From the NCBI GenBank assembly GCA_003427395.1, contig BFEA01001234.1:47467-68204 (forward strand): a DNA stretch of 20,738 nucleotides. Direction: 5' to 3'. Below the pieces are notes generated by a model. That model searched no databases. It had not been told where the DNA came from and was given only the letters and a program-made list of their open reading frames with translations. Position numbers and translations under genes: made by a program. Positions 1 to 8,909 of the stretch are shown in pieces (positions within the stretch are counted from its first letter, which is position 1; every line of letters starts with the position of its first letter). This stretch comes from Chara braunii. Lineage: Eukaryota > Streptophyta > Charophyceae > Charales > Characeae.

Positions 1-4
1 ACAC

Positions 5-32
5 ATTCACACACACACACACACACACACAT
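5..32. repeat. (AC)n microsatellite
   Basis: Nearly pure AC dinucleotide run at the window edge. From here to 488 I see no coding exon. That stretch is AT-rich with an A-run near 135-148 and short GC patches. The downstream exon of the WWE-domain gene (489-698) should lie in this stretch or beyond the window edge, but no acceptor can be chosen with confidence. Confidence 0.9.
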
Positions 33-482
33 GGCAGAAGGGCTTTCTGCCGTTCGGTAGGCAAACTGCCTCCCGCTTTTTTTTAGTGAAAAAATATGCA
101 TTGTAAAGAACCCCCCCTCCGCAATACATGCACCAAAAAAAAAAAAAAATACACAAGAAAAAAACCAAAATATTTCACGTTTGGGCCGAACGTGGTAGGT
201 GAGGTGCCCGAACGGTCGGGTGGTCGGCCATTATAAAGTAATAGTAGTAATAATACGAGTTATGATATAATAGAATGTATTGTGACCAACTATGTCACAA
301 TGAGGCCCTGCTCTGCACTGTTTGTGATTGGACGGCAACCCGAAAAAGGCTGGCTGCCCCATTAACCCCTGAGCCCCCACACAGGGCAAGGCAAAATCGA
401 GTGTTGGGAAAAGGGGTCTTGCGCAGATTTACAAATTGTCACTGCATTCAATGCACCCCTCAAAACCATGATAGCCAGCACC

Positions 483-488
483 ACTCAC
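483..488 (-). other. Splice donor (GTGAGT) of the WWE exon
   Basis: The minus strand reads CAG|GTGAGT, a perfect match to the U2 donor consensus, exactly where the WWE frame reaches a codon boundary. The open frame runs on a further 20 codons without WWE-like residues. Confidence 0.7.
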
Positions 489-698
489 CTGTCGTGCCTG
501 CTGTGGGGAAAACCGGATGGTGTACAAAGAGGACGCATCACTGCTCTCAGGTGCACACCGGTATCTGATGTCGACGCACTCACGTCCTGACTGGAAAGCG
601 GTCTCAATTACCTCAGATATCTGCTTGCCATAGGCCATCCAGTAGTGGTAATCATCAACCCATTCCCAGATCACCTCCTTACCCCCCTCCTCCTCCAT
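489..698 (-). CDS. WWE-domain protein, first coding exon (partial)
   Basis: This exon encodes 70 residues from the only Met in its frame (ATG at 698-696) and ends on a codon boundary at a perfect CAG|GTGAGT splice donor (intron begins at 488). The residues fit the WWE fold: WEW at 11-13, YWMAY at 19-23, QISEVIETAFQSG at 26-38, then LYTIRFSPQQ at 58-67, matching the family pattern W-x-W, W..Y, IE.A...G, Y.I.F...Q. WWE domains are known to bind poly- or iso-ADP-ribose or to mediate protein contacts in PARPs, plant RCD1/SRO proteins and some E3 ubiquitin ligases. Which type this gene belongs to cannot be told, because the remaining exons are not visible. The last beta-strand with its usual Arg cluster should be on the next exon. 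Upstream on the sense strand lies a (GA)n tract (832-882), plausibly promoter or 5' UTR. A TATATA at 718-723 is too close to the ATG to be its obvious TATA box. Domain call is fairly sure; expression is inference. Confidence 0.65.
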
Positions 699-831
699 TA
701 TGAGTGATGCTATAAAGTATATAGCACCCTTCACTACACTCTTCTCTCTTTCCTTTCTTCTCCCGACGAACAAGAACAAGAATGGTCAGAAAACTGAAAC
801 TGTTCTCTGTCCTATTCAAAGATGAAAACCC

Positions 832-887
<56 letters not shown>

Positions 888-910
888 ACATACACATACA
901 CACACACACA
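832..910. repeat. (CT)n followed by (AC)n microsatellite
   Basis: CT run 832-882, then a short interruption and an AC-rich run to 910. It lies about 135-210 bp upstream of the WWE start codon on the sense strand, where it reads (GA)n. No gene is recognisable in 911-1152. Confidence 0.9.
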
Positions 911-1152
911 GCTTGTCACCAGACACACCAGTCACTTCATCCTAGGAAAGATGAGTTCCACATTGGGAATATTGTAGACAAGATAGGCTTTCTAAAACAA
1001 GATTCCCAAACATGAAAGGTTTTTGGAGATGAGACTTATGCACAAGAAGGATCTTTTGGATTAAGGCTCATCTTTAAAACCGGCTGTTTGGATCAAGATG
1101 GCTTATCCAGAAGACTGCTACAAACTGGCCGTGCTTCCAAATTTGTGCCCTC

Positions 1153-1232
1153 CTTAGACTCTAATGATACAATAGGTGTGCACCAGTTACTTCTTAGACT
1201 CTAATGACACAAAAGGTGTGCACCAGTTACTT
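1153..1232. repeat. 40-bp tandem duplication
   Basis: Two adjacent 40-base units, 1153-1192 and 1193-1232, start CTTAGACTCTAATGA and end GTGCACCAGTTACTT. They differ at two positions only, so the duplication is fairly young. No gene is seen around it. Confidence 0.9.
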
Positions 1233-1651
1233 TCCACGCTTTCCCCGAGGAAAAGAATTGCAAAAGGGTAACAACTGCATAGGGAACTTGAATCAAATCT
1301 TGAGGACCTGTTTGCCATATGACACATGAAGGTAATAAATGACATAACAACATGACAATACAGTTGCCATCAATAACATGTTTTTATAACTTGCATTACT
1401 ACGTAACTGAAGTTAATTCTAACTTCTAAGTTCTTAATGTAATTACTATATTCAAGTTACCTTTGCCGATAACATGCTTTCATTTCGGACGTTTGTGAAC
1501 TCATTCAAAATTTGCAAGCCGGCAAATATGGAAAAAAACACCAAACCAGAAAAATTCGAGAAGGAAAAGGATTCTTGTTGTCTAACCATTTCCCATGTCG
1601 TCACACTCAACCTTTTATTTTAATTTTCGTGCTCTACACTTATTCCTTTTT

Positions 1652-1654
<3 letters not shown>

Positions 1655-1694
<40 letters not shown>
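1655..1694. repeat. (CT)n microsatellite
   Basis: Pure CT run in otherwise AT-rich DNA. The surrounding 1233-2973 contains no recognisable gene. It includes a T8/G9 mononucleotide junction with a second G5 run near 2130-2152, and a GC-richer 2300-2970 whose open frames match no family I know. Confidence 0.9.
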
Positions 1695-1696
<2 letters not shown>

Positions 1697-2973
1697 CTTC
1701 TCGAGCTCTCTTGACCTCACAACCTCTTTCTTTTATTTTTCAAGACTCGCTTAGTTCTAGGAGGTTTGAACTTTCAACCACTAATGCCCTTAAAAGTCTC
1801 AAAAATATGCAACTTCATGCCATTGCATAGCCACGGGGTGGGCCAGTAGCATCGGCCGTTACTTTTCCCAAAATATTGGGTGTGCCCACTTTGGAGACTT
1901 TTTGCACAGAAAAAAAGGATTGAGAAAAGATCAGAGACTGAGAGACATATATTGAGCACTGGTGTTTCCAAAGAAAATGTTAAAAAAATAAAATATAAAT
2001 TTATGTATGGCAGAAAGAATTTTTGCAACAAAACAACGCATTTTCTGCTTCCCGAGGCCAAGCATCCAGCGTCTACTACAATCTGGACTCCATTAAAAAA
2101 AAACGAATTTTGCCGTTCTATAAATGCTGCTTTTTTTTGGGGGGGGGAGGGGGCGCCTAACAGCCTCATTTAGCCACTCATCAATCATTAGAATGGTGAA
2201 TTTAATAATTTATTTCACCAGCTTCTCCTACAATATACCTTCGCCATTTCCACATTCCCCCCGTAGCGAAAGAGATCCGACTTCCGTTGTTCGTTGGATG
2301 ATTTTTCGTCCACATTCGTTATGCTGAGCAGGTGCACAGAGGCATGCTGGGTGTGAACTTACTCTGGGCAGCAAACACGATGGAACGTTTGCTGCAAAAC
2401 CGGGGTGGGATGGTTGTACGCCTCCTGTACGATCTCATAGACAGTCGTTTCCTTATTTTTCCACCCACAATTCCACTCTGCCAGAATGTGACACGTCCAT
2501 GCGGACCATGCCACTGCGAGAATGTATCTGGATGGGCCGTGCCTGTAGGCCCATGTGCTGTATAATGTCGAGCAGATGCCCACCTACAGTCTACCATGGT
2601 CATAGTGGTCATTCCCACATTGTTTCCCCCCCCCCCATCGAAACCACCATAAGATTTCCCAGTCTGGCCGACTTCTGCCATTCTATTCACCATGAATGAA
2701 TCGGACCTCGCACAGGCGGGCCCGTGCATCCCATTGAATTGACTGGGGCAACTTTGGGACATATTGGTGGTTCAAACCACCAGTACACCCAGGCTTGCTG
2801 GCGCCGCACTGCACCAAGCTTTGCCGAAGCGCCAACGGCGCACTTCTTTTGTTCTTTTGCTGGCGCCCCCAGCCATTGTGGTCCGGTAGCCTCGAGCCTC
2901 CAAAATCTTAGGAGTGGGTGATGAAGAAATATTGCAAGGCTGGGGCTGTGTACTGGCGGTGTAAAGGGTGGCT

Positions 2974-2977
2974 GACA
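2974..2977. repeat. Target site duplication (GACA), left
   Basis: GACA directly precedes the LTR end TGCAATCAG, and the same four bases follow the other end at 13495-13498. If the terminal T is shared the duplication could be read as GACAT. This confirms that both LTRs belong to one insertion. Confidence 0.8.
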
Positions 2978-3107
2978 TGCAATCAGACTTGTCTTTCTCG
3001 ACACTCAGCGTGCGCACAAACAGATGACGATCAAGCTGGCGACTTGCGCCCACACAAAAATCAGAGATAATTAAGTCAAGAACGCCGCTCAGATTCAAAC
3101 TTGTCTT

Positions 3108-3125
3108 GGTCGGCTATGGCCGACC
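3108..3125. repeat. Hairpin GGTCGGC-TATG-GCCGACC in the 3' LTR
   Basis: Perfect 7-bp inverted repeat with a TATG loop, identical to 11422-11439 in the 5' LTR. The flanking bases contain the GCCGAC/GTCGGC core known as the plant DRE/CRT element in both orientations; whether that matters here is unknown. Confidence 0.8.
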
Positions 3126-3444
3126 TCTGCACTCTCAGCAACTTGTTCGTACACAGACCCTGGATCTCCCTGGATGTCCCGTACACATACACACACACTT
3201 CACACGTACACACCCACTCACACTCTCCCTCTCTTCACACACACTAACACTACTAACTGCTGACGTGCCGGCTATGACCGCCGTCTCTCTCTCTTTCACT
3301 AACTAGCTATTGGCTATGGCCGATCTTCCTCCTCTTAGCCCTCTTCGTCCATGGGCACCTGCAGACCTCCGCACACAAGACACTTCGACGACGCTTCCGC
3401 ACGACTCACAGGCAGAATGAATGAATAACTGATCGCTGCCTCTT

Positions 3445-3452
3445 TATTTATA
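3445..3452 (-). promoter_or_regulatory. TATA box in the 3' LTR
   Basis: TATAAATA on the minus strand, at the position equivalent to 13044-13051 in the 5' LTR. In this copy it would drive read-out into the flank below 2978 if active. Confidence 0.5.
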
Positions 3453-3829
3453 CTTGGGATTGTAGCTGGTCTGCCCCTCTCCACCGGGCCCGGGGTGCAC
3501 ACAGTCCCACATGGTACTTGCTGACTTGACAAGGTGCAACTGGGACTGGGTACCGCTGACTAAGCAAGGTAAGACTATCCACATGACCACTTGCCTACGG
3601 ACTGACTACCAGCTACGACTCCTACCACTGCTAAGACCTCTAACCTACAGACCTACGGTTCAAGACCCGATGACCACCCTACCTACAAGAGATAAACAGG
3701 CGGCTTTCAAAACACAGGTCGTGGGTTCAAGCACACATGGGTCATCCGTACTGTACACGGGTAAGGGCGAGGTCTGGGGATCGAGCTCTGGGATCTGCAA
3801 CTGCTACCTCAAAGGTGAAAACTGTTTCA

Positions 3830-3840
3830 CTCCCACCGGC
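3830..3840 (-). promoter_or_regulatory. Polypurine tract (plus-strand primer)
   Basis: Directly upstream of the 3' LTR in element sense the minus strand reads GCCGGTGGGAG, ending at the TGAAAC LTR start. Position and purine bias fit a PPT, although the run is short and interrupted by pyrimidines. Confidence 0.55.
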
Positions 3841-3846
3841 CTAAAT

Positions 3847-4983
3847 TCAAGGTCCTCCTAGAAGTTCTGTTCGCGTAAAACAGCGATCGTCCCCGGGCTC
3901 TTGGTAAGCAAATCTGACTTCATACTGTTTCTGTGGACGACCTCTACCTCCTGTCCGAAATACATCTTCATCTACTATGCCGTCAATGTCGTACCTTCCG
4001 TCCATATCCGGAAGGATCATGGACCTTCTCGATGGGAACTGTTGACTCGTAATGCAAGGCAACAACTTTGATGCATGGAAAACTGGGTAGGTGTAGAGGT
4101 GTGCTGGAATTTCTATGTAGGACGGTCCGTCATCTCCGCCTTTGACTTCTAGAACTGGCCACGGTCCTCTATATGCAGGCAACAGTTTCTGCGAGATGTT
4201 CTCCTCAGGAGTAAACTCTTTGGACTTGACACAGACAAGGTCACCTATTTGAAACTGTGACGGGCGACGATGCTTGTTAGCTTGCTCTATCATTCTGTGT
4301 TGGACCTTCTTGACGTTCGTTACCACTTTGGCAATTTCCTTTTCGTGCTGTGGCGCAAACTCCCTAGTATCGAGCGGTAGCCTTTTAATCTGGTCCCGGT
4401 TCAGTCCCTCAAACGGCCTGCAGGGTCTAAAGGACTTGTGTAACTCGTTGGGAGTGCGACAAGTGGCTAGGTGAATGCTGTTAATGTAAGCACTGGCTAC
4501 CTTTGGAAGCATCTCGTCGCAGTTAACATGATCAGGTCTAATATACAATCTAAGATCTTGCTGCAGGATCTTGTTCATCTGCTTAGTCTGACCGTTTGTC
4601 TCTGGGTGGCGTTCAGACAACATCAACAACTTAGAACCATATACTTTCATAAGTTCCTGACAGTTCTGACTAGTGAACCTGGTGTCTCTGTCACTGACTA
4701 TCGACAGAGGTAGACCATGCTCACTGACCCAATGATCAATGAACTTTTCTATAACTAGATCAATACGTGCCTCGACAGGCAAAGGGACAAAAACTGCATA
4801 CTTCCTAAATCTATCAACTAGAACCATGACTTGGCTCTTGCCATGCCTACTCCTGACCCCAGTATCCATTAAATCAATGGACACAAAATCTCCGGGTTCT
4901 GATGGGATAGGCAGGGGTCTGAGAAGACCCAATGGGGCTCTCGTCGTAGTTTCGCTGCGCTGGCATACTTTGCAACTACGCAC
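3847..4983 (-). pseudogene. Integrase core and chromodomain-like tail (inactive)
   Basis: A 378-residue open stretch starting just after the first half of the HHCC zinc finger (CKVCQR at 4-9 supplies its last Cys). The rve core follows: Asp in FVSIDLMD (residue 37), Asp in VSDRDTRF (residue 98), then HPETNGQTK, where the Glu expected 35 residues after Asp98 is Lys134 (AAG at 4582-4584). The GPY/F-like module is LLPAYRGPWPVLEV. The C-terminus, YDIDGIVDEDVF then YEVRFAYQEPGDDRCF, has the spacing of a chromodomain but lacks an obvious aromatic cage. Integrases join retroelement cDNA to chromosomes, and chromodomain tails steer target choice. With the third DDE residue gone and its start cut off by a frameshift, it should be non-functional. 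It ends just before the PPT. Confidence 0.9.
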
Positions 4984-5443
4984 ACTCTATGCAATCAGCT
5001 TTCATGTCAGGCCACGTGTAGGCGCGTATCAGGTTGGCGAGTGTCTTTTGCCAACCGAAATGCCCTTCTGTATCGTGACATTCCCCAAGGATCAGACTAC
5101 GGATCTCTTCGCTGTTGGGAATGCATAGCTGATCGATGATGTCTGTCTTCTCAAACAATAACCCATTAGTGGTGCGGTAGTGAGGTTCACTGGCTGGGTC
5201 CTCCTTGACTTTCTTAAGGAGGTCACTATAGATAGGGTTCTGCGCGTATGCGTCAATGACTTTTTGTTGTAAATCCGACCCTATATCCAGATAGTGAACT
5301 ATAGCTCCAAAGTAGTCGGCTCTCCTACTAAGGGCATCGGCAACCACATTGTGCTTTCCTTTGACTGGCTTGAGATCGAAGTTGAACTGGTCTATCTCGA
5401 CGGCCCACCTAGTAAGCTTAGGACACCTAGCGTCTTCAGCCAC
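4976..5443 (-). pseudogene. RNase H C-terminus, connector and integrase HHCC finger
   Basis: This fragment continues RNase H in another frame. [15 protein letters not shown] and [13 protein letters not shown] carry the final RNase H Asp (VADALS motif). A linker follows, then the integrase N-terminal zinc finger: His in [10 protein letters not shown] and the first Cys residues near DCIEC. The frame stops at TAG just after CIEC, while the remaining Cys pair is encoded in a shifted frame from 4983. The shift fits loss of one GT pair from a TGTGTG run (inference). Upstream it overlaps the preceding RNase H frame around 5440, a second frameshift. Confidence 0.85.
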
Positions 5444-5790
5444 CTAAATGTCTTGTGGTCTAAATAGACTTTGAAGTGCCTCCCAAGCAAGTAGTGTCTC
5501 CAATGGTCTAATGCTTGCCTGAGAGCGTAGAGTTCCCTTTCATAGGTGGATGTTGCTACCTTCTCTGAAGGCAACCTAGCGGACATGAACTCTACGGGTC
5601 TGTACCCATTGCCATCGGCTTGTTGTTAGACAGCACCAATGCCATATTGGCTTGCATCAGTAGTAACAACAAAGGGTAAGGATGGGTCAGCTACCTTGAG
5701 GACTGGGTACTCTATCAAGACCCGCTTTAACTTCTTCAGGGCCGATGTACAGTCTTCGTCCCACTTCCAAATTGCCTCTTTCTTGAGCAG
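5444..5790 (-). pseudogene. RNase H domain, N-terminal part (stop and frameshifts)
   Basis: Directly after the RT, in a frame different from it, the minus strand encodes ALKKLKRVLIEYPVL and FVVTTDASQYGIGAV with the first catalytic Asp (TTDAS). A TAA stop (5626-5628) interrupts the frame. It then continues as FMSARLPSEK, YERELYALRQ with the catalytic Glu, and [12 protein letters not shown] with the next Asp. The frame is lost again near 5440. The catalytic residues are still visible, but the reading frame is broken at least three times between RT and integrase. RNase H removes the RNA strand during reverse transcription. Confidence 0.85.
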
Positions 5791-6449
5791 TCAATGATGG
5801 CAAAGAAGTTCCTCACGAACTTCCTATAATAATTAGCCAATCCTAAGAATGACCTCAATTTTGTTAGGGTACGCGGGGTTGACCAGTCTCTGATCGCTGC
5901 GATCTTGTTGTCCTCCGGCTTTATGTCGTCACTGTCGAATACGTGGCCCAAGTACAAAATCTCAGTCTTGGCCCACTTGCACTTCTTCGTGTTGATCTTG
6001 AAGTTTGCCTCACGCAACTTTTCCAAGATCTGCCTCCAATGAGCCTCATGGTCCTGGAGGGTCTTACTAAAAATCAAAATATCATCTAAGTAGACAACTA
6101 TAAATCTATCTAACCACGACCTAAACAGATCATTCATACAATGCTGAAATGCGGCTGACGTGTTGCGTAGTCCAAATGGCAGGACTATAAACTCATAATG
6201 CCCATACCTAGCCCAGAACATCATTTTGTACTGATCATCTAGGTGAACCTCTATCTGGTGGTACCCTGACTTCAGATCTATCTTGGAGAAATACTTGCAC
6301 CCCTGCACCCGATCCAACATATAATCTATACGGGGCAGTGGTTCTGCATTCTTTACTGTAACGATGTTGAGACCCCTATATTCAATGCACATTCTAAACT
6401 CTCCCACTTTCTTGGGGACAAAGAGAACAGGTGCTCCAAATGGAGACAA
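5736..6449 (-). pseudogene. Reverse transcriptase domain
   Basis: The longest well-kept piece of pol. Conserved RT blocks are in order: SPFGAPVLFVPKK (2-14), FRMCIEYRGLN (18-28), YFSKIDLKSGYHQI with catalytic Asp58, LPFGLRNTSAAFQ (90-102), VVYLDDILIF with Asp122/123 (YLDD at 6081-6092), and YLGHVF plus LRSFLGLANYYRKF of the thumb/connection. The catalytic triad is intact. Upstream the same frame contains LLEKGWIR but is cut by TAG at 6480-6482, and beyond it TEIEPDSKTPKGAVYRMSP is still readable to about 6600. The 3' end loses frame near 5790, at the entry to RNase H. The type is Ty3/gypsy, judged by the blocks and the order RT-RH-IN. Confidence 0.93.
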
Positions 6450-6773
6450 ACTGAGCCTAATCCACCCCTTCTCGAGGAGCTAATGTAGCTGCTTGCACAA
6501 CTCCTCCAACTCTTTGGGAGACATCCTATATACTGCTCCTTTGGGAGTCTTACTGTCAGGCTCTATCTCAGTACGATGTTGGATAGGACGCGGGACTACT
6601 CCTGATTGAGCCTTTTGATAGGCCTGCATATTCTTCCAACAACTTGGCAATAAGTGGGTTGGTGGACTCTTCTTTCTTAGGCTCAGTGATTGGCCTCACA
6701 TAGGCCACAAAGACCTGCTCTTCTAACCGCTCCTTCTTTACTAACCGCGCGAATGCAAGAGCACTGAGGCAGC

Positions 6774-7259
6774 ACTATGCCAGAGGGTTATCTACCCCTG
6801 ACACATGGAACAGGCGGCCCGTCTTGACACCACCTGAGGGACTAGGAAGCCTACACTCATGCTCTCTCAGATGCAGTGTGGCTCCTGCTGCCTCTCCCCA
6901 GTCCATTCTTAGGACCATGTCAAATGAGAGATTGTCCTCTACGAGGAGAGTCAGGGAATGGAGAGCTTTCTCAACCTTCCCATCTTTCTCTAAGCGAAAG
7001 TATGTCTGGACTCCCTCGACGTATTGCTCAATTCACATTGTGCGATTGTCTGCGAGGATGCTGACTATGGGCTCATCCACCTTTGGACTTTCAAATTGAG
7101 CCTCAACTTCTTCAACGCTCTACGAGTAATATACCTACGGGTGGCCCCACTACCTATAGGGGCCCCTACTCTGCTTCTAAAGACTTCTACATCTATCAAC
7201 ACTAGCTGCCCTTTCCCATCTTTCTTCATCTTGGCCCAGGCTGGCATCCTGTCCTTCAA
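6774..7259 (-). pseudogene. Aspartic protease, active-site Asp lost
   Basis: The first half reads GQLVLIDVEVF then APIGSGATRRYI. The retroviral-type active site DSGA is GSGA here, with GGT at 7152-7154 where an Asp codon belongs. The frame shifts by one near 7090, then a TGA interrupts it near 7043. The second half continues as YVEGVQTYFRLEKDGK and LSFDMVLRMDWGE, which corresponds to the conserved ILGMDW region with its Gly replaced by Arg. It ends at TAG 6774-6776 after SGVDNPLA. Proteases of this class cleave the Gag-Pol polyprotein; this copy cannot be active. 6600-6773 is the PR-RT linker and has no intact frame. Confidence 0.8.
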
Positions 7260-7495
7260 CTCTTATGCCAGTCCTGTGTGGGAAGCGCTTAGAGAGACCC
7301 TAACGCAAGCAGTCTCTGGAAAACTAACTAGACGTTGGCCAGCAACCTCTGCCTTAGACACATGTGGGTTGGGAGTTTCTACTTGGCGCGCACACTCATC
7401 TCCACATGGCCTAGGGGTAAGAGCAGTTGCTACCCTTACCGACGATTGCCTTTTGCTGACTCTGCAGCAACTTTTCGAGCATTCCTATATTCAGG

Positions 7496-7537
7496 ACAAT
7501 ATTTGACAATGTTCCCCGGATCACCACAAAACACACA
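7496..7537 (-). pseudogene. Gag CCHC zinc knuckle with His-to-Asn change
   Basis: The minus strand encodes CVFCGDPGNIVKYC, matching the retroelement nucleocapsid knuckle C-x2-C-x4-H-x4-C except that the His position is Asn (AAC, 7511-7513). Knuckles bind genomic RNA through a zinc ion. Loss of the His ligand should impair folding. It lies between the Gly/Arg-rich Gag tail and the protease, as expected. Confidence 0.8.
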
Positions 7538-7603
7538 TTGGCAATTATCTATCATATCCTGCTAGTCTTTCTTTTCGATGCCCAAGGTTTCCCAGGGCCT
7601 GCC

Positions 7604-7837
7604 CTAAGGCAGACACGGGTGCCATTCACCCCTTTTGGGAGGTGACCGATTAGAACGTGGACGGTTTGACGGGGGACCTTGACCCCTTCCTCCCTCTTGA
7701 CAACCTCCTCTGCTGCCAACCCCCTGGCCGCCCTGTCCTCGACCACCAGAGGCCCGACCCCCTTGGCCCCGGACTCTCCCTCTTCCTAGCGGTCTCCCTC
7801 CGACCGCAACAGCAACGTACGTCCTCCCCTGACCCAT
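7604..7837 (-). pseudogene. Gly/Arg-rich C-terminal region of Gag
   Basis: A 77-codon open piece dominated by Gly, Arg and Gln (GGRPLGRGRVRGQGGRASGG and similar), an RGG-type disordered RNA-binding composition. It lies just upstream of the zinc knuckle in element sense and probably belongs to the nucleocapsid-like part of Gag. Its frame is not continuous with the Gag piece upstream or the knuckle downstream. Confidence 0.55.
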
Positions 7838-8240
7838 ACCACTGTCCTCCTCCTCGAGGCCCCACTCAATTCCGAGACCTCCTCCAGACCACCCTCATCT
7901 AATGTGAGAATAAGGCTATCTTTGGCCTTGACTTGACTGGTGATGGTCCGACCTTTCCACTTTTTGCCTTTGTCGAGGTCCTTGTGCCAGAAAGTGGTAA
8001 CTGGCATGGACTGGGCGCAACAACCTATTTGCTAAATGTATCGTAAGTCATATTGAGATGCTGCTTTTTGACAAAGAAATGCCCGTGCAGAGCCTCGGGC
8101 ATGGCGTGATAGAAAAGTTGGACTAGTTGGGGCTCAATAACCCCATGGCCTGGGACAGCGATGAGTTCATCCATGGTGGCCTTGAGTGCTCTTGCACTCA
8201 TCCATTGTCGCGAGTGGATTGTTTGGAGTTTGTCTGAGGC
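7786..8240 (-). pseudogene. Gag, central to C-terminal part
   Basis: Two successive frames. The first, about 8025-8240, reads QTIHSRQWMSARALKATMDE, VIEPQLVQLFYHAMPEALHG and KKQHLNMTYDTFSK, and stops at TAG 8025-8027. It resembles the Gag capsid region used by gypsy elements in this lineage (recalled, not searched). The second, 7786-8007, continues as MPVTTFWHKDLDKGKKWKGR and ILTLDEGGLEEVSELS. Gag forms the virus-like particle that packages element RNA. Confidence 0.65.
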
Positions 8241-8749
8241 TCTAAGGCCCCTAGAGACATCTGCAAATCGGTCCCAGAGACATCTGCAAATCGGTCCCAG
8301 AGGGCAGTCGGAAATGTGCTCAAGTGAGTGAGGGCGGAGTATGTGACCATATCATTGTCACAGTTGGCGGCACGAGCAAGCGACCTAGCAAAGCTGGCCG
8401 CTTCATCCTTCAACGCCTGGAATGCCATGAGAACTTGCTTCTCAAGCTGGGTAAGTTGGAGGTCGATGTAGGAGTTGATATTGGCTTCCCAATTATCAAA
8501 ATCCTCTCCTTTCTTTACTCCATAGGGCTCAGGGACTCTAGCCTTAATACGCTCGCGACTGGACCGTGCCTCCTCTTCTTTGGAGGCCGCTAACTTGGCG
8601 CCTTCAATGGCACCGACGCAAAACCTCTCAGTGCCTTCCATGCTCGCATGCAACTGAGTGCCCACACGCATCATCATATCCCTTGCAAAGTCTTTGAAAC
8701 CCGTGTGTATAGATTGTATTGCGATATTATGGCCCCTTAAATAGCGCAA
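8198..8749 (-). pseudogene. Gag capsid region, frameshifted by a 23-bp duplication
   Basis: A 183-codon piece. An acidic/basic coiled-coil-like start (EGAKLAASKEEEARSSRERI) leads into the Gag capsid-like block PEPYGVKKGEDFDNWEANIN, LQLTQLEKQVLMAFQALKDE and HLSTFPTALWDRFADV. The native frame is lost at the tandem 23-bp duplication (8253-8298), after which the C-terminus here (SGTDLQMSLGALEPQ) is out of frame. The authentic continuation is at 8025-8240. Similarity to a retrotransposon Gag is inferred from position and composition. Confidence 0.7.
8253..8298. repeat. 23-bp tandem duplication within gag
   Basis: Two identical adjacent copies of a 23-base unit beginning AGAGACATCTGC (8253-8275 and 8276-8298). 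Because 23 is not a multiple of three, it shifts the Gag frame. Confidence 0.9.
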
Positions 8750-8909
8750 CTGTTCCTATTGGGCTTTCAACACCATCTCCATATTCCAGGACAAGATCTG
8801 AATTTGCTTCTGGAGGTCTTCCTATGCTGCCAACTGCCCCCTTTGCTCTTCGGAGGACTTCAACTCCTTCTCCATCGTCTCGGCCGCCGCCAATCGCCTC
8901 CTCCTTTCC

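Larger units (their letters stand above)
2978..3829 (-). repeat. 3' LTR of the gypsy element
   Basis: This 852-bp copy aligns along its length with 11294-13494 once the nested solo LTR plus its 5-bp duplication (1285 bp) and a 66-bp indel are removed from the latter (850 bp left). In element sense it begins TGAAACAG and ends GATTGCA. It keeps the unoccupied TCTGC target (3126-3130) used by the solo LTR in the other copy. A minus-strand TATAAATA lies at 3445-3452. No protein is encoded. Confidence 0.95.

Noticed and set aside
2319-2762. 147-codon minus-strand frame, with an overlapping 74-codon frame
   Set aside because: No recognised motif and no splice or start context. The shorter frame (ETTVYEIVQEAYNHPTPVL) looks protein-like but could not be tied to any family.
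3657-3730. tRNA-like B-box matches (GGTTCAAGACC, and GGGTTCAAGC near 3715) in the 3' LTR
   Set aside because: No A box, no cloverleaf and no acceptor stem around them, and the first is not kept in the other LTR. Not a tRNA or a SINE promoter.
7024-7506. 160-codon plus-strand frame over the protease and knuckle
   Set aside because: Antisense shadow of the pol/gag pseudogene on the minus strand.
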